A program made the translations under genes and the position numbers. A stretch of 5,172 bases of DNA, from NCBI GenBank assembly GCA_964550845.1, contig CAZKAD010000062.1, positions 1 to 5,172 on the forward strand, written 5' to 3'. Shown here piece by piece: positions 5,147 through 5,172 of the stretch (positions are counted from its first letter, which is position 1; each line of letters opens with the position of its first letter). The notes under the pieces are model-generated. The model saw only the letters and a list, made by a program, of their open reading frames with translations, did no database searches and was not told where the DNA came from. Source of the stretch: CAYTKU01 sp964550845. GTDB taxonomy: Bacteria; Patescibacteriota; Patescibacteriia; Magasanikbacterales; UBA922.

Positions 5147-5172
5147 CAAATTGATAAAAAATAAAATTTTAT
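5113..5172. repeat. Direct repeat with 36-bp period at the right edge
   Basis: Bases 5113-5136 match 5149-5172 with a single difference (A5117 versus G5153). Both copies carry the palindrome ATAAAATTTTAT. The second copy ends exactly at the window edge, so a longer tandem array may continue to the right. Confidence 0.6.

Noticed and set aside
1..5172. Terminal inverted repeats marking a complete linear element
   Set aside because: The reverse complement of the left edge was compared with the right edge by eye, and only short AT-rich matches appear.

Overview
The window is strongly AT-rich, with short intergenic regions packed with palindromes, no introns in the genes I can read, and every complete gene ending in TAA. 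The gene content is a primase-polymerase fused to a herpesvirus-UL9/OBP-like helicase, a T5orf172-type GIY-YIG nuclease, and TCTA/TATA-like motifs in a divergent promoter. This fits a nucleocytoplasmic large DNA virus or one of its small satellites (virophage, polinton-like virus, transpoviron-like plasmid) in a protist better than a bacterium: I see no Shine-Dalgarno sequences and no sigma70-like promoters. The host assignment is inference. No capsid, ATPase, protease, integrase or family B polymerase gene is visible, so the window is either a fragment of a virus genome or a small replicon.

Layout. Positions 1-175 hold two copies of a 41-bp direct repeat whose shared frame looks like the duplicated C-terminal tail of a gene entering from the left, with a strong hairpin between them. 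Positions 176-598 have no convincing gene but contain several good stem-loops. Positions 599-1027 (+) encode a 142-residue charged protein I cannot name. Positions 1009-1505 are a nearly perfect tandem triplication (about 161 bp per unit) between two convergent genes; each unit carries a 17-bp stem hairpin. Positions 4504-1481 (-) encode a 1007-residue replication protein with Prim-Pol, PriCT-2-like and SF2 helicase regions plus an uncharacterised C-terminus. A 71-bp divergent promoter (4505-4575) separates it from a 167-residue GIY-YIG family protein (4576-5079, +). The right edge has a promoter-like AAAATTGA, a hairpin, and a 24-bp repeat that runs to the last base.

Together the genes suggest a replication module: a priming and unwinding enzyme, a small nuclease divergently transcribed with it, and a small basic protein that may bind nucleic acid. 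The most unusual structure is the triplicated intergenic hairpin unit. Its junction is a 13-bp microhomology lying inside or at the 3' ends of both flanking genes, so each extra copy rebuilds both C-termini and leaves both reading frames intact.
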